This document shows positions 46,138 to 55,923 of a stretch of 64,000 nt of DNA, piece after piece; position 1 is the stretch's first letter; each line of letters opens with the position of its first letter. Made by a program: the position numbers and the translations under genes. Location: assembly GCF_042663885.1 (NCBI RefSeq), contig NZ_JBHSXV010000002.1. One strand, given 5' to 3'. The stretch is from Aquipuribacter hungaricus. Lineage in GTDB: Bacteria > Actinomycetota > Actinomycetes > Actinomycetales > JBBAYJ01. The notes below the pieces were generated by a model. It made no database searches, was not told the DNA's origin, and saw only the letters and a list, made by a program, of their open reading frames with translations.

Positions 46138-47278
46138 GGGCGGCGAAGTCGGTGCCGGTGTGCAGCTTGCGGACCCCGGTGATGGGGTGGATGCGGTACC
46201 CGAACTGCGAGGAGATCCGCCCGTCGGAGGGCCGGAGCAGGAAGCCGTCGCTCGCGGGCGGGGCCGGTGCGGCCGGCGGGCGCGGGGCGGCGCGCACCGG
46301 CGGCGGGGGCGGCGGCACCGGGCGGTTGTTCGCGGCCGCCTCGGCGCGCTGGCGGGCGATCTCGGCCTGGCGCTGGCGCTCGGCCTCGGCGACGCGCTGG
46401 CGCTCGGCCTCCGCCTCGGCCGCGGCGACCCGCTGGCGCTCGAGCTCGGCCTGGCGCTCGGCCTCGGCGATGGCGGCGAGCTGGGCCTCGAGCCGGTCGC
46501 CCTCGGCCTCGAGGGCGGCGATGTCCGCCTCCTCCGCGGCCTTGGCGGCGGCGAACTGGGCGACGGCCTCGTCCTCGGCGGTGACGAGGGTCTGCAGCGC
46601 GGCCTGGGCGTCGCGGGCGGCGTCCTCGGCGGCCTCGGTGGTGAGGACCTGCTCCGCGGCGAGGCGCTTGAGCTCCTCGACCCGCTCCCGCTCGGCGGTG
46701 AGCCGGGCCTCGGCGTTGCGGATGTCGACCTGCTGCACGCGCAGCCGGGACAGCGCCTGGTTCTGGCTGCGGCGCGCGACGGCGGCGAAGGCCACCATGT
46801 CGGCGTAGTCGCCGGCGCTCTCGGCCTCGACGAGGATCGTCAGCGGCGTGAAGCCGGAGCCCTGGTAGACCTCGCGGGCGACGCTGGCCACGACCTTCTC
46901 GGTCGCGTCGGCCTGGCCGGTGCGCTCGGTGAGCGCGAGCCCGGCCGCGGTGACGGCGGCCTCGGCGAGCGACAGCTCCTCGGCCAGCTGGGCGTCGCGC
47001 TGCCGGGCGGCGGACGCCTCGGCCTGCGCCTGGTCGACCGCGGCGCGGGCGCCGGGCAGCTGGGCCTGCAGGCCCGCCAGCCGGTCGGACGCGGCGACCA
47101 GCTCGGCGCCGACCTCATCGAGGTCCTGGCGGGAGGTGTCCAGGTCTGCGCGCACCTCACCCTGGCGCTGCTCGACCTCGTCACGCTCTTCAGGCGTCGT
47201 CGCAGCGGCTGGCGCACCGAGTACGGCCACCACCCAGAGCAGCGCCACAAAGGCGGCCGTCCCGCGATCACGGCGCAA
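46138..47278 (-). pseudogene. Coiled-coil M23 peptidase, 5' part interrupted by IS21 element
   Basis: Signal peptide (TAAFVALLWVVAVLGAPAAA), about 270 residues of coiled coil including an Ala/Glu/Arg-rich repeat (AEAERQRVAEAERQRQAEIA), a Pro-rich linker, and the first half of the M23 domain (FGYRIHPITGVRKLHTGTDFAA) up to the IS junction. The last residues printed before the stop are IS sequence. Intact, the protein would be about 475 residues. Likely inactive now since the HxH half is separated. Confidence 0.9.
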
Positions 47279-47499
47279 GGCGTCCCTCCCGAACAGTGCC
47301 GCTGTTGCAGGGAGCGAACGCTCAACCTCAGGTGGAGAGTATCAGGGCCTGCGAGGTCCGCACCCGCCCCTCAAGCCGATCCAGCGGGTCGCCGTACCCT
47401 TCAGACAACGGCCTCAGGCGTGCGAGCGGGTGACCCCTACGACTCACCCGGCAGTCTGCACCTCGCTTTTTGTCAGCGCTCACGCTCGCGTCGAGCGAT

Positions 47500-48021
47500 C
47501 TACCTGCGTTCGTCGCGGAACAGCCCCGGTGGGGGTGCCTCGTAGGGCAGGGGGTCGCCGCGGCGGCTGGTATTATGTCCGGTCTCGTCGACGTCGATGT
47601 CGGCAAAGGGGCCATCGGGGTCCATGAGGACGCGCATGTGGTGGTCGGCGTGGTCGCGCCACCACACGCTCATCCCGGTGGCCGGGTCGAGGCGGAGGTG
47701 TTCCCAGGCCCGCCACAGCGCTTCCAAGCGGATGATGGCCTCTTCGTGCTCCCACCAGCGCGCGGCCCAGCGTCGGTGAGTGCCGTCGATTCTGCGCCGG
47801 TAGACCAGGCGCAGGTACAGGCGCACGAACTCGTCCACCGAGCCGTAGTACAGCGGCGGCGGTCGATCAGCAGCGACGGCGACGACGCCTGCCTGGGAAG
47901 CGTCCACGGGCCGGCCGTGGTCGCCGTCCTCGACGTCCCTCTCCTCGACGCCCGCGTCCTCGCTGCCCTGGGCGTCGGCGTCGGTGTCCTGGCCGGGGTA
48001 GTCGTCGCCCCACGGGCTCAC
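47500..48021 (-). CDS. DUF4913-like conjugation-cluster protein
   Basis: 173 residues from GTG 48021, overlapping the coupling-protein stop by four bases. Acidic N-terminus, then the Trp-rich core YYGSVDEFVRLYLRLVYRRR, RWAARWWEHEEAIIRLEALW RAWEHLRLDP and WWRDHADHHMRVLMDPDGPF, the pattern I know as DUF4913 in actinobacterial conjugative elements. Function unknown. Last gene of the minus-strand transfer operon. Confidence 0.8.
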   Translation of the reverse strand: MSPWGDDYPGQDTDADAQGSEDAGVEERDVEDGDHGRPVDASQAGVVAVAADRPPPLYYGSVDEFVRLYLRLVYRRRIDGTHRRWAARWWEHEEAIIRLEALWRAWEHLRLDPATGMSVWWRDHADHHMRVLMDPDGPFADIDVDETGHNTSRRGDPLPYEAPPPGLFRDERR

Positions 48022-49931
48022 GGCGCGAGCTCCTGGACCGGCTCTATCGGGGTGACCGGCGCGACGGTGGCTGCGGCTGCGGCTGCGGTGCGGGCCTGGT
48101 GCAGGAGGTGGGTGGCTTGGGGGTCGTGGGCGGCGATGGAGGCCTTGACGGCGGTGGCGTGGGGGCCGGTCATCCAGGGCCGGGTGCGGACGAGGGTGGG
48201 GCGGGCGCCGCTGGCGAAGACGACGGCGCGTCCCTTGGGCAGGGCGGCGAGGTCGGCGACGTCGAGGATGCGGTCGCGGTGCAGCTGGTGGGTGACGCCG
48301 CGGCCGCCGCGGCCTGTGCTGACGCTGGAGGTGGGGCGGTCGTGGTCGCCGATCATGCGGGACAGGTCCTCGAGGAACGCGGCCTCGTTGACGCCGCCGC
48401 CGTAGACCATGACGTTGGCGGCGCTGAGCAGTTTCTTCATCCCGGACTCTCCCCAGACCGCGGCACCTTGGGACCAGGACTGCAGGATGGTCATCAGGAC
48501 GATGCCGCGGGAGCCGTAGTGGCTGTAGAGGTCGGGCAGGTCCCGCCACCGGCACACGTTGGCGGCCTCGTCGAGGACTGCGAGCAGCGGTGTCGCGAGG
48601 CGCCCGCCGGGTGAGTGGACGGCGAGGTCCTCGGCGGCCTCGATGACGGCCACGGTGAGCGCGGTGACCAGCGGGCCGGCGGTGCCGCGGCCTTCCTTGG
48701 ACAGCAGGTACAGGGTGCCGTGGTCGCGCACCAGGGCTGCGGGGTCCAGGTGGGGGCGGGGGTCGCTGGCGCGGTGCCCGCCCTGCGGGGTGACCCAGCG
48801 GGCGACCTGCCGGTTGGTGAGGCAGGAGGCCATCTGCTGGGCGGTGCCGTAGATCCCGCCGCGCTGCTTGTCCGGTGCGGCGACGACGCCGGCGACGTTG
48901 CGGGCGCTGAGGGGGAAGCCGTGGGCGTGGAGGATGTCCACGGCGCGGTCCTCGGTGGGGCGGGTGAGCCAGGTGTAGACGTCGGTGATGGGGCGGGAGT
49001 CCAGGGCCGCGGCCAGGAGCAGGCCGGCGAGCAGGTCTTGTCCGGCGGGGTCGAAGTAGGCGTCGGCGCGGGCCTCGGGGTCGCGGGAGCCGGCGGCGAA
49101 GTGCTCGGCCAGGCGGGCGGCCTTGACCTCGTCGGTGACGTAGGACAGCGGGTCCCACCACCACGTCGGTTCCTCCAGCGCGATCCCCTGCGGGTCAAAC
49201 ACCCATACCTCGCTGCCCGGGCGGGGCGCGGCGGCCCGGGCCCACAGGGCCGTCCACCAGCGTCGTCGTGGCGGGGTGCTGGGCTGTGCGCGGACGTCGC
49301 GGGTGGCGTCGACGACGTCGCGCTTGTTGGAGGTGACGACGACCGCGCCGGGCGCCTCGAGGATCGCCGGGACCGCCCGGGACGTCGTCTTCCCGGTCCG
49401 CGGCCCCCAGATGTCCAGGTGCAGGTCCTCCCACGAACCGACGAGGTCCTGGCCACCGGCGACAGTGCGCCCGATCGGGACACCCACCGCCCCTGCAGTT
49501 CCACCTGCTCCCGCTGCTCCCGCGACGCCGAGCCGCTTCGCGGTCCGTGCGGCGCTGGCCCGGGTCAGGGTCCTGATGTCGGCGCCGCGGCCCATGAACG
49601 CCGCGGCCCGGTCCACCCGGGTGCGGCCACGCCCGCCGCGCACCAGCGCAGCCAGGACGAGCAGGACGAGCACCGCCACCACGGCGCCGACGACGGCCAG
49701 GAGCATGGTGCCGCTGGCCGGCCACGGCAGGTCGCCGCCGGCGACGAGGAACACCACGGCGAACGGGTCGTCCGGGACCTGGACGCCCGTGGCGTCCAGG
49801 CGGTGCCCCAGCCGCAAGGCCACGTTCAACGCGGCCACGCCGGCGACGACGCCGCCGATGGCCACGGCCAGCAGGGTGGTCCCGACCGACGCACCGCCGG
49901 GCTGCGGGCGCCGGTTATTAGGGCGGCTCAC
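48018..49931 (-). CDS. VirD4/TraG-like coupling ATPase
   Basis: 637 residues from GTG 49931. Two N-terminal transmembrane helices (VGTTLLAVAIGGVVAGVAAL and TMLLAVVGAVVAVLVLLVLA), Walker A IWGPRTGKTTS (about residues 184-194), Walker B TPLLAVLDEAANVC, and the TraG segment GIVLMTILQSWSQGAAVWGE. It hands relaxase-bound DNA to the secretion channel. GTGA overlaps join it to the VirB4 gene upstream and the DUF4913 gene downstream. Confidence 0.92.
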   Translation of the reverse strand: MSRPNNRRPQPGGASVGTTLLAVAIGGVVAGVAALNVALRLGHRLDATGVQVPDDPFAVVFLVAGGDLPWPASGTMLLAVVGAVVAVLVLLVLAALVRGGRGRTRVDRAAAFMGRGADIRTLTRASAARTAKRLGVAGAAGAGGTAGAVGVPIGRTVAGGQDLVGSWEDLHLDIWGPRTGKTTSRAVPAILEAPGAVVVTSNKRDVVDATRDVRAQPSTPPRRRWWTALWARAAAPRPGSEVWVFDPQGIALEEPTWWWDPLSYVTDEVKAARLAEHFAAGSRDPEARADAYFDPAGQDLLAGLLLAAALDSRPITDVYTWLTRPTEDRAVDILHAHGFPLSARNVAGVVAAPDKQRGGIYGTAQQMASCLTNRQVARWVTPQGGHRASDPRPHLDPAALVRDHGTLYLLSKEGRGTAGPLVTALTVAVIEAAEDLAVHSPGGRLATPLLAVLDEAANVCRWRDLPDLYSHYGSRGIVLMTILQSWSQGAAVWGESGMKKLLSAANVMVYGGGVNEAAFLEDLSRMIGDHDRPTSSVSTGRGGRGVTHQLHRDRILDVADLAALPKGRAVVFASGARPTLVRTRPWMTGPHATAVKASIAAHDPQATHLLHQARTAAAAAATVAPVTPIEPVQELAP

Positions 49932-51628
49932 GAGCCCTCCGCACCCGACGCTCCGCCAGGCACTCCCCCGGGCACCTCGCCCGGCACCGTGGCGGGGACG
50001 GGGGGCTCGTCCTGCCACAGGTGGTTGCTGTCCTTGAGGGAGAGCTCTGCTTCGGTGAGCTTGACCTGGACGGGGATTCCGGGGCGTCCGCCGACCTTGA
50101 CGATGAACTTGCCTCGACCGGGCGGCGGCTCTTTCTTCGCCCTGCCCCCAGTGCCCCCCGGGGCAGGGGTTCCGTCCCTGGTCTCGGGTTCGGGGTTCCA
50201 GCCTTCTGGGTGCCGCCAGCTCATGAGAAGGTTCTGCTCGGCCTGGGACATCTGGACCGCGGCGTTGAGCAGGGGCATCTCTGCCCCGGACAGCCCGCCG
50301 CAGAACACCAGGCCGGAGCGTTCGACGAAGCCGCGGGCCTTCATGCGGTCTTCCTCGCTCGGCAGGGCGAGGAGGTCGCTCATGGTGTGGGAGACCATGA
50401 TCTGCCCGACGCCCCAGCTGCGGTTCAGCCGGGTGAGGGAATCGACGCGGTCGACCATGCCCTTGCCCGCGCGCAGCGCCCGCCACAGCTCGTCCAAGAC
50501 CACGACGTAGTGCCGGCGGGGTTCCAGGCCGGCGTCGGCCAGGACGTTGGCCACGGTGACGGTCCCGAAGCCCGCCGACCAGCACGCCAGCAGGGTGGCG
50601 GCCTGCTGGTCCAGGGACGCCTGCTCCAGGGAGTGCACGTCGTAGACCACGGGGGCGTCGAAGCGCATCGGGTTGGTGGTCGGCCTGGAGAAGACGTCGC
50701 CGAGCTTGCCGCCGTTGATGAGACCGATCAGGGAGGCCTCGAGGTTCTCGGTGATCGCCTGGTAGCGGTGGTCGTCGCCGCGGTCCAGGGCGACGGCGCG
50801 GACCTCCGGGGAGGCGTCCTGGATGACGCGCAGCAGGTCCGCCAGGACGGGCACGCCCGGGTGCCGGTCGTCGAGGATGGTCAGGGCCCGGCTGAGGATG
50901 GTGGTCTCCCGGTCGCTGACCGGTTCCCCGCGCATGATGGTGATCAGCCCGGCCAGGACCTGCAGGCGCTTGCTGTGCGCGTCGGCGAGCAGCGCCTCGG
51001 CCTGCCGGGTGTGCCCGGCGGCCTTGAGCCGGGCAGCGGCGTCGGGGGCCTCGCCGGGGTCCAGGACGTTGAGGTAGCCCCGGCCCGGGCCGAGGGTGAT
51101 GACCTGCCCGCCGAGGGCCTCGATGGCCGCGACGTAGTCCGGCTTGAGGTCGCCCAGGACCAGGGGCAGCACCCCGAACCCGGCCAGGCCGATGAGCATC
51201 CGCGTGACCAGGGTCGACTTCCCCAGCCCGGGCAGGCCCAGCACGAACGCGGAGGGGTTGCTGATGTACCCGCCGCGCCGGAACCACGACACCGGGTCGC
51301 AGCACAGCGTGGCACCGGTGTCGATGTGCTGACCCAGCGGGACACCCACCATCGGGGTGCCCGCACCGACCGCGAACGGCCACAGCCCGCACACCTGCAC
51401 CGTGGTGCCGCGCCACTGCGCCGGCGCCTGCACGTAGCCGGCGTACCCCCGGCCCCGCCCCGACCAGCCCCGCCCGGAGGGCCGCACCAGACGGCTCGCG
51501 CCCCTGGCCCGAGCTGCCACCCGCTGTGCCGGTACTTGCTGTGCCGGTATCTGCTGTGCCGGTACCTGCTCTGCCTGTACCTGCTGTGCTGCCGTCGCAG
51601 TCCCCGGCATGCCCTTCCTGGTGCTCAT
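49928..51628 (-). CDS. VirB4-like conjugation ATPase
   Basis: 566 residues from ATG 51628. The N-terminus contains four to five imperfect QVPAQ repeats encoded by a 15-base repeat (51525-51600). The ATPase has Walker A LGLPGLGKSTLVTRM (about residues 137-151), Walker B HYVVVLDELWRAL, and VGQIMVSHTMSDL. It powers assembly and transport. Shorter than many VirB4 proteins because the N-terminal half is supplied by the neighbouring SCO6880-like protein, a known split in actinobacteria. Confidence 0.9.
   Translation of the reverse strand: MSTRKGMPGTATAAQQVQAEQVPAQQIPAQQVPAQRVAARARGASRLVRPSGRGWSGRGRGYAGYVQAPAQWRGTTVQVCGLWPFAVGAGTPMVGVPLGQHIDTGATLCCDPVSWFRRGGYISNPSAFVLGLPGLGKSTLVTRMLIGLAGFGVLPLVLGDLKPDYVAAIEALGGQVITLGPGRGYLNVLDPGEAPDAAARLKAAGHTRQAEALLADAHSKRLQVLAGLITIMRGEPVSDRETTILSRALTILDDRHPGVPVLADLLRVIQDASPEVRAVALDRGDDHRYQAITENLEASLIGLINGGKLGDVFSRPTTNPMRFDAPVVYDVHSLEQASLDQQAATLLACWSAGFGTVTVANVLADAGLEPRRHYVVVLDELWRALRAGKGMVDRVDSLTRLNRSWGVGQIMVSHTMSDLLALPSEEDRMKARGFVERSGLVFCGGLSGAEMPLLNAAVQMSQAEQNLLMSWRHPEGWNPEPETRDGTPAPGGTGGRAKKEPPPGRGKFIVKVGGRPGIPVQVKLTEAELSLKDSNHLWQDEPPVPATVPGEVPGGVPGGASGAEGS
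51525..51600. repeat. 15-bp imperfect tandem repeat in VirB4-like gene
   Basis: About five units of GCTGTGCCGGTA(C/T)CT-type sequence encoding Gln-Val-Pro-Ala-Gln repeats. The unit length keeps the frame. It makes a flexible N-terminal tail. Confidence 0.75.
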
Positions 51629-51638
51629 GGCTTCTCCC

Positions 51639-53150
51639 TCACAGGTTGTCCCTGAGCTGGGTGGGGACGCTGATGTGCTTGCTGACGATGACGCCCAGGG
51701 GCAGGGCGGCGGCGAAGGCGCTGTCCTGGCTGCCGTGGACCGGGCGCAGCCGCAGCCGGGCCATGCCGGACAGGCTCGCCACCGCGGCGCGGGCGTCGGC
51801 CTCGTCGCGGGCGTCGAGCACGGTGGCGGTGACCAGCAGCCCGAAGTTGACCAAGCCGGCGCCGCTGGCCTCCTCCCCGGCGGTGGCGCGGGCGGAGCGG
51901 ACGGCGAGGGTGTCGCGGGCCGCGGGCCTGGTGGTGGAGGTGGCGCGGAACTCCGCTGCCCGCAGGTCCGCCTCGACCAGCGCGGCGGCGCGGGCGGAGT
52001 CGATCGGCTTGTACAGCAGCGTGACCCGCTTGCGGGCAATGTCGCGGTGCGGTGCCAGCAGGCGGCCGAGGATCCCGGACTGCACGTGGCCGCGGGGGGC
52101 GCCGGTCATCGCCCAGGTGCAGGAGAGCGCCCCGTCGTGGCGGTAGCTCGCCCAGGACGCCTGTGCTGCGGAGGGCCCGACGTCGGTCCACAGCAGCTCG
52201 GGGGTCTCGCCCTGGGCGCGGACGTCGTCGATCAGCGCCGCCGCGGCCGGGTCGTAGGCCACCCGGACCACCTCGCAGAGCCGTTGCGCGCTCAGCGGGT
52301 GCGCGGCACCCGCGCCGGTGACCTGCAGGCCCGCGGTGAGCCCGGGCAGACGGGAGGCGAGCTCACGGCCCATCTCGTCCGGGGTGCGCGGACGCCCGCC
52401 GCTGCGCGCGGAGGCAGTGAATGTCAGGGACACGTACGCCTTGACCATCGAGGAGGCTCCCGGGTAGCTGGCCACGACCTGGCCGAGGACCTCCCGCGCG
52501 AACGCCGGGGCGCCCGCGTGCACGCTGCGGTCCACCTCCCGGCGCAGCCGGGCCCCGGAGTCCGGGGAGGTCTCGATGGTCACCGACACCGCCTCCAGGC
52601 CCGGCTCGTCGCCGAGCCCGGCCAGCCAGTGCCCCCAGTCCGCGACCCACAGGTCGACCTGGTCGGCGTCGACCAGGCCGACCCCGTCCGGCTCGGTGCC
52701 AACCACGACGGAGTACGTCTTCGCCGCCGGGGTGTAGAGCAGCGCAAACCTGCGGCCGTAGGAGTCTGAGTGCTCGCTGAGCCGGGTCGCGGCCAGCAGG
52801 CCGGGCAGCTGGTAGGTCCCCCACGGGGTGCGGCCCAGCGGACCCGAGCGGTACAGGTGCAGCCCACGCGACCGGGTCACCAGCCACCCCGCACGGGCCC
52901 CCGCGCGGGCCAGGACGTTACGGCCGTGCCGGTCCCGGGTCACTAGCAGCAGCAGCACGGCACCCACCACCGCCGCCGCGACCAGCGCCTCGAGCAGGCC
53001 GCCCGTCATCAGCATCACGAGCACCACGAACAGCCCGAGGAACAGCAGGACGGTGCCGCCCGTGCCCAGGCCCACCAGGCCCGCGCTGGTCGGCTGCCGC
53101 CAGTTGCCGTACGTGCGGGCTCCCCTGCCCGTGGTCTCAACGGCTGCCAT
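51639..53150 (-). CDS. SCO6880-family conjugation protein
   Basis: 503 residues. RTYGNWRQPTSAGLVGLGTG at the N-terminus, two membrane helices (residues about 30-70), then a long soluble part (YSVVVGTEPDGVGLVDADQV, LVNFGLLVTATV). This architecture, PrgI-like helices followed by a VirB4-N-like domain, is the SCO6880 family of actinobacterial type IV systems. It overlaps the TrbL-like gene upstream by 14 bases. Confidence 0.88.
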   Translation of the reverse strand: MAAVETTGRGARTYGNWRQPTSAGLVGLGTGGTVLLFLGLFVVLVMLMTGGLLEALVAAAVVGAVLLLLVTRDRHGRNVLARAGARAGWLVTRSRGLHLYRSGPLGRTPWGTYQLPGLLAATRLSEHSDSYGRRFALLYTPAAKTYSVVVGTEPDGVGLVDADQVDLWVADWGHWLAGLGDEPGLEAVSVTIETSPDSGARLRREVDRSVHAGAPAFAREVLGQVVASYPGASSMVKAYVSLTFTASARSGGRPRTPDEMGRELASRLPGLTAGLQVTGAGAAHPLSAQRLCEVVRVAYDPAAAALIDDVRAQGETPELLWTDVGPSAAQASWASYRHDGALSCTWAMTGAPRGHVQSGILGRLLAPHRDIARKRVTLLYKPIDSARAAALVEADLRAAEFRATSTTRPAARDTLAVRSARATAGEEASGAGLVNFGLLVTATVLDARDEADARAAVASLSGMARLRLRPVHGSQDSAFAAALPLGVIVSKHISVPTQLRDNL

Positions 53151-54831
53151 CAGGTCCGCTCCCCTCTCCCGTCGAGTCGTGCGCCACGTCCCTCGCAGCG
53201 CTCAGCGCCGCCTGACCGGCACGGGCACCCGCCTGCGCCGCCGCCCCCACCGCCAGCCCCACCGCACCCGCGGCCGCACCCGCGGCCGCACCGGCGGACA
53301 CGGCGCCGCTGCCTGCTGCCGCGCCACTGACCCCACCGGCAGAGGCCGCCGCCGCGGGTACTCCCCCGCTGGCGGCTGCGGTACTGCCGGCGGCCCCGGT
53401 GCTGCCGGTGCTGGGCGGGCCGGAGGGTCCCCTGCTCCCGCCGGGCCCTCCCCCGCCAGGTCCGGCGCCGGTCGAGGGCCCCCCGGACGACCCGCCCTGG
53501 GACGACCCGGTGGCCGTCGACTCGCTCGAGACCCTCTGCGCGGGCGGTGCTCCCCCGCCCGAACTGCCACCAGAGCCGCTGCCTGCACCGGAGGCGAGCC
53601 GGCCGACCGCGGCGGCGCCGCTGGGCAGTGCGGCCAGCGCCCCTGCGGCGAGGACCGCGCCGCCCCCGCCGGCGGCCATGGCCCCGACCAGCGGTGTCAC
53701 GAACCGCATCAGCGCCGGCAGGGCGAACAGCGCGAGGACGAGGAGCATCAGCCCGGTGAGGACCGCGAGCACGCCGGAGCCGTCGTCGCGGAACAGGTCG
53801 GTGCCTGTCAGCTGAAACGCCGTCGCGTAGACGATGGCCGCCGCCGGCTTGTAGAGGATGAACGCGATCAGCCAGCCGACGCACTTGCGGAACCAGGAGC
53901 GTCCCAGCTCGGTATTGGTCGCCGACGCAGCCAGAGGCAGGACTCCGGTGAGGATGACGAGCATCGCGCCCCGGGCGACCATGAGGACGATCTGGAACAG
54001 CGACGCCAGCAGCGCCACCAGGCCCAGGATGATGATCAGCAGCGGCCCCAGCCCGCCCGCCGCAGGGTTCGTGGTCAGCGCCAGCAGCGTGAGCAGGCTC
54101 TGACCGAAGCACCCCCCGTCCCCGGTCACATCGCAGTCCAGGGAGTTGTTCAGGACCCAGACCGCGAAGGAGTCCGCGGCCGTCACCAGCAGCCCCACGA
54201 CGGTCACCCCGGCCCCGGACACCACGATCAGGGTGAGCAGGCTCCGCACGATCTCCAGCCCGGGCTGGGCCCGCTGCTCCCACGCCATACGGACCCCGCC
54301 CACCACGATCGAGAACGCGGCCGCCGCCGCGACGTACCACCACAGGGATGACTGCAGGAACAGCACCGTCCCGCCCACCCCGGTCGGTCCTGCAGGCATC
54401 AGCGCCGACACGAACCCCGCGGCCCCGCCCACCAGGACCACCGCGGCCAGGACCACACCGATCCGGCCCACCGCCGCGAACCCCTCACCGCGGCGGAGCC
54501 GGGTCGCAACCAGTGCACCCAGGACCACCAGAGACATCCCCGCGACGACGAACCCGATCCACGTCGCATAACCCAAGACCGTGACGATCCCCGCCGACCC
54601 CGGCGCGGAGCTGCCCGGCGCCACCGACGTCGCCGAACCACCAGAAGCAGTGAGGTTGGGGGTCCCGATGTTGACCCACAACGTCCCCACCGACGCCACC
54701 GTCCGCCCGAAGGCCTCCGTGACCGCCTCCGCCATGTTCTCGATCGCGTCCCCCACCGCTGCGCGCGCTCCGCGCTCGACCTGACACAGCGGATTGAAGG
54801 CAGCAGCGCCTTCGCAGCCCCCCGGCTCCAC
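53137..54831 (-). CDS. TrbL/VirB6-like polytopic channel protein
   Basis: 564 residues. The N-terminal 90 residues contain CQVERGARAAVGDAIENMAE; at least seven transmembrane helices follow (for example VTVLGYATWIGFVVAGMSLV, LLIIILGLVALLASLFQIVL MVARGAMLVIL, VLAVLTGLMLLVLALFALPA LMRFV). A long Gly/Ser/Ala-rich cytoplasmic tail closes it. Expected to form the inner-membrane channel. Confidence 0.88.
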   Translation of the reverse strand: MEPGGCEGAAAFNPLCQVERGARAAVGDAIENMAEAVTEAFGRTVASVGTLWVNIGTPNLTASGGSATSVAPGSSAPGSAGIVTVLGYATWIGFVVAGMSLVVLGALVATRLRRGEGFAAVGRIGVVLAAVVLVGGAAGFVSALMPAGPTGVGGTVLFLQSSLWWYVAAAAAFSIVVGGVRMAWEQRAQPGLEIVRSLLTLIVVSGAGVTVVGLLVTAADSFAVWVLNNSLDCDVTGDGGCFGQSLLTLLALTTNPAAGGLGPLLIIILGLVALLASLFQIVLMVARGAMLVILTGVLPLAASATNTELGRSWFRKCVGWLIAFILYKPAAAIVYATAFQLTGTDLFRDDGSGVLAVLTGLMLLVLALFALPALMRFVTPLVGAMAAGGGGAVLAAGALAALPSGAAAVGRLASGAGSGSGGSSGGGAPPAQRVSSESTATGSSQGGSSGGPSTGAGPGGGGPGGSRGPSGPPSTGSTGAAGSTAAASGGVPAAAASAGGVSGAAAGSGAVSAGAAAGAAAGAVGLAVGAAAQAGARAGQAALSAARDVAHDSTGEGSGPDGSR

Positions 54832-54833
54832 GG

Positions 54834-55580
54834 CTACGCGCTCCAGGCCGAGTAGCCAGCCAGGTCGGGTAGGAAGGCCACGTCGACAGGCGCCCTAGGG
54901 TCAGTCACGACGAGCTTCCAGTCCCCGTCCTCCCACACCAGGTCGTAGACCATGGACAGGTTCACTTCCTCGCCGTCAGTGCTTCCGCGTACAGCCACGT
55001 CGACCGTCGCTGAGTTGCCGTCGTAGGCGAGGAGCCGGAAGCCCTGCACTGCCGCGCGGGTACCTGAGGTATCGCCGTTCCCGGCCGCTGTGACCACGTC
55101 CTTCCGGGCGGACGTATCCGCGATGAAGTAGTCGAGCCAAGCCTCGACCGTGCTCGGATCGGTGCCTTGGACGACAGCGTTGGCGGCCGCGAACACAGCG
55201 CCCTCCGGTGACCTCTGATAGCAAGAGCGCACGCCCTCATCGGTGACCTCGCCGGGTCCGAACTCGGGCGATGTCGGGTAGGCGGTGGTCCCCTGGTACT
55301 GCCACTCCGCGGTGGGGGCGGCTGCCAGCGTGCCCTCGAGCGTCTGCCCGTCGAGCCCGCAGACGCTGTCGGCGCCGTCGCTGGACGCCGACGGTTCAGG
55401 GGCGGCGACGTCATCCGACGTCGACGCGACGGTGCTCGGCAGGGCTGTACCGGGCTGGTCGGCGCGGGTCCCGGTGATGGTGAGGACGACGCCGAGGATG
55501 ACCAGGACGGCGACGACTCCGGCGGCGGCGATGAAGCCTCCGCGCGTCCAGGGGTTCCGCTCTACCTGCTCCTCGGCCAC
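54834..55580 (-). CDS. VirB8/TcpC-like bitopic protein
   Basis: 248 residues. One N-terminal transmembrane helix (GFIAAAGVVAVLVILGVVLTI), a Ser/Ala linker, and an NTF2-like extracytoplasmic domain (AEWQYQGTTAYPTSPEFGPG, AVVQGTDPSTVEAWLDYF, VNLSMVYDLVWEDGDWKLVV). Matches the scaffold proteins of Gram-positive conjugation channels. Two bases separate it from the TrbL-like gene. Confidence 0.8.
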   Translation of the reverse strand: MAEEQVERNPWTRGGFIAAAGVVAVLVILGVVLTITGTRADQPGTALPSTVASTSDDVAAPEPSASSDGADSVCGLDGQTLEGTLAAAPTAEWQYQGTTAYPTSPEFGPGEVTDEGVRSCYQRSPEGAVFAAANAVVQGTDPSTVEAWLDYFIADTSARKDVVTAAGNGDTSGTRAAVQGFRLLAYDGNSATVDVAVRGSTDGEEVNLSMVYDLVWEDGDWKLVVTDPRAPVDVAFLPDLAGYSAWSA

Positions 55581-55590
55581 GTGGGTGTCC

Positions 55591-55896
55591 TCAGGAGGCC
55601 GCGATGGTGCTGACCCAGGCGGCGCCGGCGCCGATGACGATCGCGCCGCCCATCGGCCACAGGATCTTGGGCAGTGCGTCCTGGCCTTCGCCGCGGCGGA
55701 AGCTGACGGCGATGAGGATGCCGCCGATGACGATGGCGCCGCCGACGACGACGTAGCCGATCCACTTCAGCCAGCTGATGACGGTGGTGATGCCCTCGGT
55801 GCCCGGGGGCTGGGCGGGCGCGGGGTCGGGGATCAGGGCCGGTGCGAGGAACGCGAGCTCGGTGGCGGTGGCGGTGACGGTCTGCAGGAGTGTCAT
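55591..55896 (-). CDS. Small two-helix conjugation protein (pilin-like)
   Basis: 101 residues. Two transmembrane helices (ISWLKWIGYVVVGGAIVIGGILIAV and ILWPMGGAIVIGAGAAWVST) with a short basic loop FRRGEGQD, the shape of VirB2/TrbC pilins or the Gram-positive equivalents. An N-terminal hydrophobic stretch may be a signal peptide. In the same operon as the channel genes. Confidence 0.75.
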   Translation of the reverse strand: MTLLQTVTATATELAFLAPALIPDPAPAQPPGTEGITTVISWLKWIGYVVVGGAIVIGGILIAVSFRRGEGQDALPKILWPMGGAIVIGAGAAWVSTIAAS

Positions 55897-55923
55897 GGCG
55901 TGCCTCTCGGTCGGGTGGGGCGA

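Noticed and set aside
44639..47545. 968-residue plus-strand open frame opposite istA/istB and the M23 gene
   Set aside because: Composition is a reflection of the minus-strand genes. istA, istB and the M23 gene have real motifs, so this is a high-GC shadow.
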